A stretch of DNA of 64,000 nucleotides. Source: Rhizohabitans arisaemae (GTDB taxonomy: Bacteria; Actinomycetota; Actinomycetes; Streptosporangiales; Streptosporangiaceae). Within the stretch, counting starts at the first letter, position 1. Each line of letters opens with the position of its first letter. The notes under the pieces were generated by a model. The model was not told the DNA's origin, made no database searches, and saw only the letters and a program-made list of their open reading frames with translations. Position numbers and translations under genes: made by a program. The stretch covers positions 62,001-126,000 of the forward strand of contig NZ_BLRH01000034.1 of NCBI RefSeq assembly GCF_025996515.1, read 5' to 3'. Below are positions 24,501-32,265 of the stretch, in pieces.

Positions 24501-25127
24501 ACCGGTCTCGATGGGGATTCCGCCGTGGTCCATGATCTCCAGGAAGTAGTTGTCTTTCCCGAAGATGTCCTGATATTTCGCAGCATGCTCGACGGCTTTG
24601 TCCCACTGGCCGAGCCGGAGCCGGGTCTGCACCGCGCCCGACGGGCAGCCGGTGGTCGCGACGATCCCCTCGTGGTACCGCTCGAACAGCTCGTCGTCCA
24701 TCCGGGGGTACTTCTTCCAGTGTCCCTCCAGCGAGGCCAGCGAGCTGATCTTGAAAAGGTTGCGCAGCCCCTGCGGGGTCATGGCCCACATGGTCTTGTG
24801 CAGATAGGTGCCGCTCGCCGACACGTCGCCGCCGAGGCCGGTCTGCTCGTTGGCCTTCTGCTGGTGCGGCTGTCCCCACAGCACGGCCTTCTTGTGGAAC
24901 CGGGACTCGGGTGAGACGTAGCCCTCGATCCCGATGATCGGCGTGACCCCCGCGCCGCTCACGGTCTTCTGGAATTCGTAGGCTCCGAACATGTTGCCGT
25001 GGTCGGACATCGCGATCGCGGGCATGCCCAGCTCGGCCGCCCGCTTGGCCAGCTTCCCGATCTTGGCGGCGCCGTCCAGCATGGAGTACTCGGTGTGAAC
25101 ATGCAGGTGAACGAACGAGTCAGTCAC
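21552..25127 (-). CDS. dnaE: DNA polymerase III alpha subunit (DnaE1 type)
   Basis: The 1191-residue replicative polymerase. The N-terminal PHP domain (HLHVHTEYSMLDGA at residues about 7-20, then AMSDHGNMFG) keeps the metal-binding histidines needed for proofreading in actinobacterial DnaE1. The polymerase active site is PDVDLDFDERRR with acidic residues near 427-431, preceded by GPGRGSATGSMVAYV. Then come helix-hairpin-helix and OB regions (EMRIAGIIAGVDRKVTKQGK). It starts with GTG. Length and motifs match an essential DnaE1 rather than the shorter DnaE2, so this part of the window is chromosomal core. It ends beside the tandem hairpin terminator. Confidence 0.97.
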   Translation of the reverse strand: MTDSFVHLHVHTEYSMLDGAAKIGKLAKRAAELGMPAIAMSDHGNMFGAYEFQKTVSGAGVTPIIGIEGYVSPESRFHKKAVLWGQPHQQKANEQTGLGGDVSASGTYLHKTMWAMTPQGLRNLFKISSLASLEGHWKKYPRMDDELFERYHEGIVATTGCPSGAVQTRLRLGQWDKAVEHAAKYQDIFGKDNYFLEIMDHGGIPIETGVRDELLRLGKHLGIPPLVTNDSHYVTADQVTAHDALLCVGTSSQMDDPNRFRFSGSGYYLKSAEEMLGIDPNSDVWADGCKNTLVIAERVEDYSEVFKHRDLSAKFPVPDGETEMSWLRKEAMAGAVRRYGDPVPSEVLERIEYELGVVEEMGFPGYFLVVADITKYARDNGIWVGPGRGSATGSMVAYVTGITELDPIHHSLLFERFLNPERISMPDVDLDFDERRRGDMIRYVTEKYGEDNVSLIITYMTIKSKAAVKDASRVLGYPFAVGEKITKAFPPAVMGKEIPLSAIHDDSHPRHAEAAELRALYDGDPDVRKVIDTAKGIEGLTRGTGVHAAGVILSSEPLIDVMPIFMRPDDGARITGFDGPSSENMGALKMDFLGLRNLTVLGDAVENIKANRGVDLDLLTVPMDDKAAYELLARGETLGVFQLDSPMMRDLTKMMAPERFEDVSAVLALGRPGPMEANSHVNYAQRKAGKQDITPVHPELKDVLEPILGETYHLVVYQEQVMAIAQKLAGYTLGGADILRRAMGKKKKEEMDKQWALFSSGMEGGGFSKEATQAVWDVLLPFSAYGFNKSHTAGYGLVSYWTAYLKANYPAEYMAALLTSVGTNKDKMAVYLAESRRMGVKVLPPDVNESRLRFAAVGDKIRYGLGSVRNVGENVVEAIAATRKERGAYTDFNDFLAKVPQVVCNKRTVESLIKSGAFDGLGHPRKALVLVHEQAIDSVIEVKRKEAHGQDSLFGGMDDDTDGQSAFAVAIPEEEWPRDSLLAFEREMLGLYVSSHPLDGAERILERNRDTGIADLLDGRGGGEMRIAGIIAGVDRKVTKQGKVWAIVRVEDHDAAIEVPVFPAAYQLYGEMLVPDAVVSITGQTRPQSDGDGISFAAKDVKMLDVSSVQADGRQPVVIALREDRLTRELIGSLRRILETHPGDSPVHLRIQRLNPKKVTLMEVGRYEVDPQAAFAADIKSLLGAASYIGQ

Positions 25128-25286
25128 GGGTGTTCTCGGCCTTTCGGGGGTCTGTCATCCGGTCGGTCCACCCTATCGATCGCGCGAACGGATGGCCTCG
25201 CGAACGGCGCCGCGTGCCGGAATCCGCGGGGATTCCCTGTCGCGTACCTGACATGACCTGGCAGGTTCACCCGGGAGGCTCATCCC

Positions 25287-26213
25287 ATGGACACCACTGG
25301 GAACAAGCCGTTGCGCGGAAAGGTGGCCCTGGTCGCCGGAGCCACCCGGGGCGCGGGGCGCGCCATCGCCACCGAACTGGGCGCGGCCGGAGCGGTCGTG
25401 TACGCGACCGGGCGGAGCACGCGGTCACGGCGCTCGGAGATGGGCCGCCCCGAGACGATCGAGGAGACGGCGGAGCTGATCACGGCGGCAGGCGGGACCG
25501 GGATCGCAATTCCCGTGGACCACCTGGAGCGCGATCAGGTACAGGCGCTGGCCGAACGGATCGACACCGAGCACGGGCGGCTCGACGTGCTGGTCAACGA
25601 CGTGTGGGGGAGCGACCTGCTGGTCGGCTGGCACGACCGCGTCTGGGAGCACTCGCTGGACGACGGTCTCCGGATCCTGCGCCTGGCGATCGACACCCAC
25701 ATCATCACCAGCCACTACGCGCTTCCCCTGGTCATCCGGAATCCGGGCGGGCTGGTCGTCGAGGTCACCGACGGCACCGACGACTACAACAGTTCGAACT
25801 ACCGCAACCCGGTCTTCTACGATCTGGCCAAGACGTCGGTGATCCGGCTGGCGTTCGCCCAGGCTCAGGAGCTGCGGCCGTACGGCGGGACCGCGGTGGC
25901 GCTCACCCCCGGCTGGATGCGTTCGGAGATGATGCTCGATCACTACGGGGTCACCGAGGCCACCTGGCGCGACGCGCTGGACCGGGAGCCGCACTTCGTG
26001 ATCTCCGAGACGCCCGCGTACACCGGCCGGGCCGTCGCCGCGCTCGCCGCCGACCCCGAGGTGGCCCGGTGGAACGGGCGGTCGCTGTCCAGCGGGGGAC
26101 TCGCCCCGGTCTACGGCTTCACCGACGTCGACGGCAGCCGCCCCGACGCCTGGCGCTACATCCGCGAGGTCCAGGACCCCGGCAAGCCCGCCGACGCCAC
26201 CGGCTACCGCTGA
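25287..26213 (+). CDS. Short-chain dehydrogenase/reductase
   Basis: A 308-residue SDR oxidoreductase with the cofactor-binding glycine motif VAGATRGAGRAIA (about residues 15-27) and the catalytic YxxxK as YDLAK. The NNAG-equivalent is LVNDVWGSD, a variant seen in the larger atypical SDR group with a 'WG' after the Asn. A conserved C-terminal part (SEMMLDHYGVTEATWRDALD, SSGGLAPVYGFTDVDGSRPD) matches that group. Substrate unknown. The start ATG follows GGGAGG. It diverges from dnaE by about 160 bases; ACCTG and CAGGT half-sites lie just upstream. Confidence 0.9.
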   Translation: MDTTGNKPLRGKVALVAGATRGAGRAIATELGAAGAVVYATGRSTRSRRSEMGRPETIEETAELITAAGGTGIAIPVDHLERDQVQALAERIDTEHGRLDVLVNDVWGSDLLVGWHDRVWEHSLDDGLRILRLAIDTHIITSHYALPLVIRNPGGLVVEVTDGTDDYNSSNYRNPVFYDLAKTSVIRLAFAQAQELRPYGGTAVALTPGWMRSEMMLDHYGVTEATWRDALDREPHFVISETPAYTGRAVAALAADPEVARWNGRSLSSGGLAPVYGFTDVDGSRPDAWRYIREVQDPGKPADATGYR

Positions 26214-26274
26214 GAGACCGAGGACGCCGTACCGGCTCCGCCGGGCCGATCAAAGAGGTCGGGTGGTCGTGGAT

Positions 26275-26307
26275 CCGGTACGGGCCGCGCGGCGCGGCCC
26301 GTACCGG
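26275..26307. terminator. GTAC-family hairpin terminator (copy F)
   Basis: CCGGTACGGGCCGC pairs perfectly with its complement around a five-base loop, between the converging SDR and MMPL genes. It is a member of the dispersed GGTACGG/CCGTACC family and the best bidirectional-terminator candidate among them. Confidence 0.75.
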
Positions 26308-26329
26308 GACCGTGAAGTGCCCGGGCGGA

Positions 26330-28561
26330 TCACCCTGCCGGAAGGCGGGTTTGCCGGGGTGCCGACGGTGCGGCGGGCGCGACGGTGGGGGCGGAGCCAC
26401 CGGGCATCCGTCGCAGCCATCGTGGGAGTGCCCAGGCACGTGTCCCCAGCAGGGACATGGCTGCGGGCAGGAGCACTCCGCGCACGATGGTGGCGTCGAT
26501 GAGGATGGCCACCGACAGCCCCACGCCCAGCATCTTGTATTCGATGGCGGACAGGACGACGAAGACGGAGAAGGCAGCGGTCATGATGACGGCGGCGCTG
26601 GTCACCACGCCCGCGCTGCCGCCGACGCCGCCGACGATCGCGTCGCGGGCATCGGCGCCGGCGGCGTGGCGTTCTCTGATCCTGCTCAGGATGAAGATGT
26701 GGTAGTCCATACTCAGGCCGAACAAGATCACGAACATGAAGAGCGGCAGCCAGCCCACCACACCGCCGTATGGTGTGAAGCCGAGTGCGGCGCTCAGGTG
26801 ACCGTCCTGGAAGACCCAGGTCAGCACACCGTAGGCGGACCCGATGGACAGCAGGTTGAGAGCGATCGACACCAGCGGGACGGCCAGCGAGCGAAACGAC
26901 ACGACAAGCAGGACGAACGCCAAGGTGAGGACGAAGCCGAAGACCAGGGGCGTGCGGTCGGCGAGCTGCCGGGTGAAGTCGTACGGAACGGCGGTCTTGC
27001 CCATGACCGCGTGGTCGACGCCGCTCAGGGACCCGAAGGCGGCGGGCAGTGTTTTTCCTCGCAAGGTCTCCAGCGACCGGTTGGCGGCCTCGCCCGTCCC
27101 GAAGTGTGCCAGCGGAACGCGCAGTACCACGGCGTCGTCCAGCCTGGTGATCGAGGTCGCCCCGATCCTGTTGACCGCCTGATCGACCGCGGGAGCCTGC
27201 AGGGCTCCCGGGTGCTTCTCCCAGAGCACCACGGTCGCAGGCGCGGGCGCCCCGGGGAAGGCTTCCTGCATGCGGAGGGCGGCGTCCACCACGGGAACGC
27301 TCCGGGGCAGGCTGTCGGTGACCGCCGCGTCCTGCAGGCGCATGCCGAGCATGGGCAGGGCCATCAGAATCAGCACCAGGGTCGCCGCCCCGCCCCACGC
27401 GAGCGGACGGCGTACGACCGCGCGGGCCACGGCCGACCAGATGCGGGATTGTCCGGCGGCGGTGCGGCGGCGGCCCAGCCACGGGATCCGGGCCTTCTCG
27501 ACACGGTCGCCGAGCAGGGCGAGCACCGCGGGCAGCACGGTGACCGATCCGATCATCGCCATGCCGACCACGAGGACCGCTCCGACCGTCAGGCCGCGGA
27601 AGTTGTCCAGTCCGGTGAACAGCAGACCGCTCAAGCACAGCATCACGGTGAAACCGGAGACCAGCACCACGTGCCCCGACGTACGCGCGGCGATCCGCAC
27701 GGCGTCCACCACACTGTGTCCGGCGGCGCGCTCCTCCCGTGCCCGCCGCAGATAGAACAGCGAGTAATCGATTCCGACGGCGGCACCGATCAGCAACACC
27801 ATCGAGGAGGTGGCGCTGTTGACGGGCACCCAGTGGTCGATGAACCGCAGGAACCCGAACGTGCCCGCCACGGTGGTGAGCGCCAGCAGGAGTGGGATCC
27901 CCGCGGCGATGAGCGAGCCGAATACCAGCAGCAGGATCACCACGGTCAGTGGAAGCGAGATGTACTCGGCGCGCTGAAAGTCGCTCTTGATGCCCTCGTC
28001 GACGGCGACGGACAGGCTCCTGTCACCTGCCTGCGCCAGCCGTACCCGCGGATGGCGTGCCGCCACCTCCCCGATGGCCGCGACCGCCGCCTCGTAGTGT
28101 GCCTTCGACCGCTCGATCGGCCCCGCCACCTGGAAGGTGACCAGGCCGGAGCGGCCGTCCTCCGACAGCAGCCGATCCCCGTCGCGCTCCAGCGGGGAGC
28201 GCAGGCCGATCACCGCGCCCGGTGTACGGCGCAGTGTCGTCGTCAGGTCCTGAGCGGCCCGCCGCAATTCCGCGCTTTCGGTGAACCGTGGCCCGGCCGT
28301 ACGCAGCTGGATCAGCACGTTCTCCAGTACGGGCACGTATGCGCGCTGCCGGTCCAGAACCTGCTCCGCTCGTCCCGACTCACCTGGATCGGTACTGCGC
28401 GCACCCTCTCCGCTCAGCAGAGAGCCGGAGAGGACTCCTACGATCACCAGCACGAACCAACCGGTGATCGCCGGGAAGCGGTGCCGTATGGACCAGCCCG
28501 CCACCCGTTCCACCAGAGGTCCTGCGGGCGGTCCGTGGGCCGACTTGCGATAACGCAGCAT
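26330..28561 (-). CDS. MMPL-family RND transporter
   Basis: A 743-residue exporter with the classic two-lobe layout: TM1 (FPAITGWFVLVIVGVLSG) and a large external loop, a five-helix bundle ending near residue 330, a second external loop, and another five-helix bundle. The conserved proton-relay motifs are GIDYSLFYLRRAREE in the first lobe and GLSMDYHIFILSRIRE in the second. Family members export lipids, siderophores or antibiotics. Upstream, on the same strand, are a small coiled-coil membrane protein and an ArsR-like regulator, which probably form one operon with it. Confidence 0.93.
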   Translation of the reverse strand: MLRYRKSAHGPPAGPLVERVAGWSIRHRFPAITGWFVLVIVGVLSGSLLSGEGARSTDPGESGRAEQVLDRQRAYVPVLENVLIQLRTAGPRFTESAELRRAAQDLTTTLRRTPGAVIGLRSPLERDGDRLLSEDGRSGLVTFQVAGPIERSKAHYEAAVAAIGEVAARHPRVRLAQAGDRSLSVAVDEGIKSDFQRAEYISLPLTVVILLLVFGSLIAAGIPLLLALTTVAGTFGFLRFIDHWVPVNSATSSMVLLIGAAVGIDYSLFYLRRAREERAAGHSVVDAVRIAARTSGHVVLVSGFTVMLCLSGLLFTGLDNFRGLTVGAVLVVGMAMIGSVTVLPAVLALLGDRVEKARIPWLGRRRTAAGQSRIWSAVARAVVRRPLAWGGAATLVLILMALPMLGMRLQDAAVTDSLPRSVPVVDAALRMQEAFPGAPAPATVVLWEKHPGALQAPAVDQAVNRIGATSITRLDDAVVLRVPLAHFGTGEAANRSLETLRGKTLPAAFGSLSGVDHAVMGKTAVPYDFTRQLADRTPLVFGFVLTLAFVLLVVSFRSLAVPLVSIALNLLSIGSAYGVLTWVFQDGHLSAALGFTPYGGVVGWLPLFMFVILFGLSMDYHIFILSRIRERHAAGADARDAIVGGVGGSAGVVTSAAVIMTAAFSVFVVLSAIEYKMLGVGLSVAILIDATIVRGVLLPAAMSLLGTRAWALPRWLRRMPGGSAPTVAPAAPSAPRQTRLPAG

Positions 28562-28679
28562 GAGCTGCTGTCCTTTCCCGTGAAGAAGTGTTGCGGTGAG
28601 AACTCGCCCCAGGGCGAGGTGGTGCTTCTTCCCCTGGGCCGTCGAGTTGCCGCTCGGCGGCCCAGATCCTGATCGCCCG

Positions 28680-28949
28680 CTACTCCACCTGCTGCAGGAT
28701 CCGTTCGATCGACGCCAGGCGGGTCCGCGTCTCGGCGAGGTGTTCGTCGAGCTCGGCCAACCGGCGCTCGATGCTCTGCTGGGTGGCGAGGCCGTCTTCG
28801 GCGATCTTGCGGTACTCGTGTTCGCGCACCAGCAGCGTCTTGGCCCGCCGCGTGGAGGCGAGCTGCCAGATGATCACCGTGATCACCGAGGTCAGCAGGG
28901 CGAAGATGCCGATCGTTCCGACGACCTGTGTCCAGTCGGTGTCGCTCAT
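28680..28949 (-). CDS. Small membrane protein with cytoplasmic coiled coil
   Basis: An 89-residue protein with one N-terminal transmembrane helix (VVGTIGIFALLTSVITVIIW) and then a heptad-like helical tail (RKIAEDGLATQQSIERRLAE and LDEHLAETRTRLASIERILQ) likely to form a coiled coil inside the cell. Its ATG overlaps the stop of the regulator gene as ATGA. It may be an accessory subunit, or may sense envelope state for the MMPL operon. No named family is recognised with certainty. Confidence 0.7.
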   Translation of the reverse strand: MSDTDWTQVVGTIGIFALLTSVITVIIWQLASTRRAKTLLVREHEYRKIAEDGLATQQSIERRLAELDEHLAETRTRLASIERILQQVE

Positions 28950-29299
28950 CGCGCAGATCCTTTCGTTCTCTCGTCCGGGGCGTCTCCCGGTGTCGTCAGC
29001 GTCTCCGCCGCCGCTCGGATGACCTCCGGCGTCAGCTGGAATGCGAACGGGCGTACCTCGTAGAACTTCATGGCCTTCCCGTCGTCGGAGAGTTCCAGCT
29101 GCGCCGACACCAGACCGGCCGCTTCCAGCTTCCGGAGGTGGACCTGCAGCAACGCGCGGCCGATACCGAGTTCGCGAGCCAGCTGGCTCACGTAGCTGCG
29201 CTTCTGTACCAGCGCTGCGATGACCCGCAGGCGATGCGGGTTGGCCAGCGTGGCCAGCGCACGCACCAACTCGTCCCCGGTCATCGCGGAGTTGCTCAT
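28946..29299 (-). CDS. ArsR-like winged-helix regulator
   Basis: A 117-residue regulator whose helix-turn-helix is LANPHRLRVIAALVQKRSYV followed by ARELGIGRALLQVHLRKLE and the wing LVSAQLELSDDGKAMKFYEV. It has no ArsR metal-binding cysteines, so it likely senses an organic ligand or envelope state. It is the first gene of a coupled unit with the small coiled-coil protein and the MMPL exporter. The ATG at 29299 was chosen; a GTG at 29314 would add five residues. A palindromic site (ATAGCCAA/TTGGCTAT) overlaps the start. Confidence 0.85.
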   Translation of the reverse strand: MSNSAMTGDELVRALATLANPHRLRVIAALVQKRSYVSQLARELGIGRALLQVHLRKLEAAGLVSAQLELSDDGKAMKFYEVRPFAFQLTPEVIRAAAETLTTPGDAPDERTKGSAR

Positions 29300-29355
29300 A
29301 GCCAAATCCAGCACATGCCAACATAAATTAGCAGGTGCTCATAAGGGTTGGCTAT
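29298..29355. promoter_or_regulatory. Operator candidate for the ArsR-MMPL operon
   Basis: ATAGCCAA at 29298-29305 and TTGGCTAT at 29348-29355 are perfect complements 42 bases apart, and GCTCATA occurs beside each. The AT-rich spacer (ACATAAATTAGC) probably includes the promoter. Two half-sites flanking the promoter would fit autorepression. Confidence 0.45.
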
Positions 29356-29495
29356 AAGAGCCGCTTGTGTGTTTCGCGGCGCGCCCGGGGCCGTCCGAGC
29401 CTGGTACGCGCGGCACGGTGGTCCGGCCGGATCCCGGCCAGTCGGCCTGGCCCTCGGCGTCCGGACCGTCCAGGCCACGTCCGTCCCGCAAGTCC

Positions 29496-29610
29496 GGTAC
29501 GGAAGTCGCCGCGTCGGCCGTACCAGGCGCCGACGGACCCGAACAGGCCACTCGGCTCCGTCTCCGGGTACATCCGGTACGGCCGGAGCCGCGTGTGTCC
29601 CCGTACCGGA
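29496..29610. repeat. Pair of GTAC-family hairpins (copies G1, G2)
   Basis: GGTACGG (29496) pairs with CCGTACC (29518), and TCCGGTACGG (29573) with CCGTACCGGA (29601). Both lie in a 357-base gap between the ArsR-MMPL promoter and the end of the deaminase gene. The second is near that end and could terminate it. No gene is supported in the gap. Confidence 0.5.
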
Positions 29611-29671
29611 CCTGCGAAGTGCTCCGGCCGTCAGGCCGTGGCGGAGTCGACGGTGTTCACGACCGGCTCGT

Positions 29672-30661
29672 TCAGGCGGCGAGCCAGGCGTCGATCTCCT
29701 CGTTCAGGCGTCGCTTGACCGCGGCGGGGGCGAACGAGGCGTCGACGCCCGCTCGGGACAGGTCTGCGAGGGTCTCGTCGTCATAGCCGAAGGCATCACG
29801 GACCAGGGCGTACTCCGCGGTGAGGGTCGTGCCCACCAGCGCGGGGACGTCGGTGCTGAGGGTGACCGCGAGCCCGGCCCGGCGCAGCCGGTCCAGCGGG
29901 TGCCCGGGGATCGAGGGGACGAAGCCGAGCGCGACGTTGGAGGACGGGCACACCTCCAGCGGTATCCGGCGTTCGGCGACTTCGGCCACCAGGTCCGGGT
30001 CGTCGAGGATCCGGATGCCGTGTCCGATCCGCCGGGCTCCGCCGATCCCGATCGCCTCCCGGATGCTGTCGGCGCCCTCGGCCTCCCCCGCGTGGTGCAC
30101 GATGTGCAGCCCCGCCTCCGCGGCGGCCTGGAACACCTCGGTGAACGGCGCCAGCGGGAACGCCTCGTCCCCGGCCAGGCCGACGCCGACCACACCGGCG
30201 GGCCCGTACCGCACGGCGAGGTCGAGGGTGCGCCACGCCCGGCCGACCGATCGGCGCCGGGAGTGGTCGAGGATGACCCGGCATTCGATCCCGAATCTCC
30301 GCCGCCCTTCGGCGAGGCCGTCGAGCACGCTCGCCAGCGGCATGTCCAGGTCGCCCACCCGCTCGCCGTGGGCGGCCGCCGTGAACGAGACCTCCGCGTA
30401 GCGGGTGCCGGAGGCGGCTTCGTCCTCGCAGAACTCCACCGCGGCCCGGTGGAAGTCCTCGGCGCGGCACAGGGAGTCCCGGACCAGGCCGTTCCGCTGA
30501 AAGAAGTCGGCGAATCCGGTGAATCGGTACTCGCCGCGCCGGAGGTCCTCCGGGATGTCCACTCCGTTCGCCGAGCTGAGCTCCGCCAGGGTCGCCGGAC
30601 GCAGCGTGCTCTCCAGATGGACATGGAGGTGAGCCTTTGGGAGATTGGCGAGGTTTCTCAC
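29672..30661 (-). CDS. Adenosine deaminase-like aminohydrolase
   Basis: A 329-residue amidohydrolase. Zinc ligands are HLHVH near residues 11-15 and the later His in IVHHAGEAEGADSI, which also has the catalytic Glu region; then RIGHGIRI and VCPSSNVALG. The usual adenosine-deaminase STDDP is LSTDVPALVGT here: the zinc-binding Asp remains but the following substrate-binding Asp is Val. This suggests a different substrate from adenosine. The start is GTG. No purine genes adjoin it. It could act on a modified nucleoside or antibiotic intermediate, which is inference. Confidence 0.87.
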   Translation of the reverse strand: MRNLANLPKAHLHVHLESTLRPATLAELSSANGVDIPEDLRRGEYRFTGFADFFQRNGLVRDSLCRAEDFHRAAVEFCEDEAASGTRYAEVSFTAAAHGERVGDLDMPLASVLDGLAEGRRRFGIECRVILDHSRRRSVGRAWRTLDLAVRYGPAGVVGVGLAGDEAFPLAPFTEVFQAAAEAGLHIVHHAGEAEGADSIREAIGIGGARRIGHGIRILDDPDLVAEVAERRIPLEVCPSSNVALGFVPSIPGHPLDRLRRAGLAVTLSTDVPALVGTTLTAEYALVRDAFGYDDETLADLSRAGVDASFAPAAVKRRLNEEIDAWLAA

Positions 30662-30715
30662 GTTTGCGCACCTTATCCGGCTTAGTGCCGAGGACGCATC
30701 GGGATTTCCCGTGCA

Positions 30716-30772
30716 CGGTACGGGCTGCGCGGACGCGCCAGCCTATCGGCCCGCGCCGCCTCGCCCGTACCG
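30716..30772. repeat. GTAC-family hairpin (copy H)
   Basis: CGGTACGGG and CCCGTACCG are perfect complements around a 39-base GC-rich spacer, between the MerB-like gene and the deaminase gene. It has the same arms as the rest of the dispersed family, but the long loop makes terminator function less sure. Confidence 0.4.
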
Positions 30773-30788
30773 AATCCGGTGCGGCGGC

Positions 30789-31457
30789 TCAGTCCTCCAG
30801 GCCCCAGAACGGGCCGGTGAGGCCGACCTGGGTGAAGTAGGCGGCGGCCTCCGCGGGCTCGCGGCGCCGGTAGCCGGCCTCCAGCCGCCCCTCGTACCAG
30901 TGCGCGGCCAGGCGCCAGAGCGTGCCGAGGTCCATCGTGTACCCCGGCGTCTCGCCTCGGCGCTCCAGCCAGTCCGTCACGCACCTCTCCCCGCAGTACA
31001 GGCGCTGGTTGCCGCAGGTGCGCATGACGTCGTCCCACATCCGGGGCACGGGGACGAGGAAGTGGGCGACGTGGCCGCCCTCCGGAGGGGCGTCGGTGCC
31101 CACGTTCCAGGCGAGCGCCGCGCCGCAGCCGGGGCATCGGGTGGCGACCAGGACCTCCGGCTCGCCGGGCAGCAGGTGGGGGAGCGCGAAGGCGTCCCAG
31201 GCACACCCTCCCCACCACAGCGTGTCCCGGCCCATCGCCGAGAAGCCCAGCGGGACGTCGGAGAACGGATGGGCTATGAGGACGCGGGTCCCGGTCACGT
31301 TCAGGACCAGATGGCGGCCCCGGTGCAGGGCGCGGAGCCCGGAGAGCACGTCGGCCTCGCCGGCGTTCAGCCGGTCGGAGAGGTCCGGGACGGCGGGGGC
31401 CCGGCCGGTCTCGGTGAACCCCGCGTACACCGCGAGGCGCAACTTCTCCACGTCCAT
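30789..31457 (-). CDS. Alkylmercury lyase (MerB)-like protein
   Basis: A 222-residue protein of the organomercurial lyase fold. It has a winged-helix-like N-terminus (residues 1-60) and then the catalytic block WWGGCAWDAF with Cys85 and Asp88, and a second cysteine, Cys148. The spacing Cys-x2-Asp and 63 residues to the second Cys equals that of Cys96, Asp99 and Cys159 in plasmid MerB. Extra cysteines (108, 111, 155, 159) could bind zinc. There are no merA, merR or merT genes nearby. ATG 31457 was chosen for its GCAGGAAG ribosome-binding site over a GTG 18 bases upstream. Confidence 0.82.
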   Translation of the reverse strand: MDVEKLRLAVYAGFTETGRAPAVPDLSDRLNAGEADVLSGLRALHRGRHLVLNVTGTRVLIAHPFSDVPLGFSAMGRDTLWWGGCAWDAFALPHLLPGEPEVLVATRCPGCGAALAWNVGTDAPPEGGHVAHFLVPVPRMWDDVMRTCGNQRLYCGERCVTDWLERRGETPGYTMDLGTLWRLAAHWYEGRLEAGYRRREPAEAAAYFTQVGLTGPFWGLED

Positions 31458-31564
31458 CTTCCTGCTCCGATCCACCTGGCGCGCTTGCTGAGGGGGAAAC
31501 CGTCGCTGCGCTGCCTGAATTGGGAGTGATGTTCCCCTTGATCATATTCGTCTAGCCTGGCGCG

Positions 31565-32155
31565 ATGGAACGGAGCGAGAAGGCGAAGATGCTGGCGGGG
31601 GAGCTGTACGACTCCCGGGACCCGGAGCTGCTGGCGGCGGCGCACCGCGCCAGGCGGCTCATGGCGGAGTACCGGAGCGTCCCCTCGACGGAGGCGGCGG
31701 AGCGGACGCGGGTGCTGCGCGAGCTGCTCGGCGAGGTGGGGGACGGGGTCTGGGTGGAGCCGCCGCTCTACGTCGACTACGGGGAGAACGTCAGCATCGG
31801 CTGGGGGACCTTCGTCAACGTCGGCTGCGTGTTCGTCGACGGGAACGCGATCGGCGTGGGGAGTCAGTGCCTGCTCGGCCCGGGCGTCCAGTTGGTGACG
31901 GCGTCGCATCCGCTGCGGGCGGAGGAGCGGGTGTCCCCGCCGGAGGAGGTCGCGGCGGGCGGGAACCCGTACCGGACCAGCACCGCGCCGATCCGGATCG
32001 GGGATCGGGTCTGGCTGGGGGCCGGGGCGATCGTGCTCCCCGGGGTGACGATCGGGGACGGCGTCACGGTGGCGGCGGGTGCGGTGGTGACGGCGGACGT
32101 ACCCCCGAACGTCCTGGTCGGCGGGGTGCCCGCCAAGGTCATCCGGGAGCTGTGA
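31565..32155 (+). CDS. Maltose/galactoside O-acetyltransferase-like (hexapeptide repeat)
   Basis: A 196-residue trimeric left-handed beta-helix acetyltransferase. The N-terminal helical cap is [19 protein letters not shown]; hexapeptide turns run from about residue 70 to 185 ([40 protein letters not shown]); the catalytic His is in VTASHPL. Its C-terminus [15 protein letters not shown] is typical of the Maa/NodL/LacA group. It transfers acetyl from acetyl-CoA to a sugar or similar hydroxyl; the acceptor is unknown. It diverges from the MerB-like gene. Confidence 0.92.
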   Translation: MERSEKAKMLAGELYDSRDPELLAAAHRARRLMAEYRSVPSTEAAERTRVLRELLGEVGDGVWVEPPLYVDYGENVSIGWGTFVNVGCVFVDGNAIGVGSQCLLGPGVQLVTASHPLRAEERVSPPEEVAAGGNPYRTSTAPIRIGDRVWLGAGAIVLPGVTIGDGVTVAAGAVVTADVPPNVLVGGVPAKVIREL

Positions 32156-32217
32156 CCTCCGCGAAGTATCCGCCATATCACGACGATAGGGGCATTTCGG
32201 TAGATCCGTTTCTCCTC

Positions 32218-32244
32218 GGTTCACCGTTACCGTCACGGTGAACC
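32218..32244. promoter_or_regulatory. Perfect palindrome in the leader of the protease gene
   Basis: GGTTCACCGT and ACGGTGAACC flank a seven-base centre, 21 bases before the protease ATG and just upstream of its GAGGAG ribosome-binding site. It could be an operator over the transcription start or a hairpin in the leader RNA. Confidence 0.5.
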
Positions 32245-32265
32245 CCCCACTTGAGGAGAGCAACC

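Noticed and set aside
22755-24914. Forward open frame of 719 codons inside dnaE
   Set aside because: Antisense shadow of the DNA polymerase gene, rich in Val/His/Asp without motifs.
25130-28672. Forward open frame of 1180 codons spanning the SDR and MMPL genes
   Set aside because: It crosses two real genes in the wrong frame or strand and encodes low-complexity Arg/Gly/His-rich sequence.
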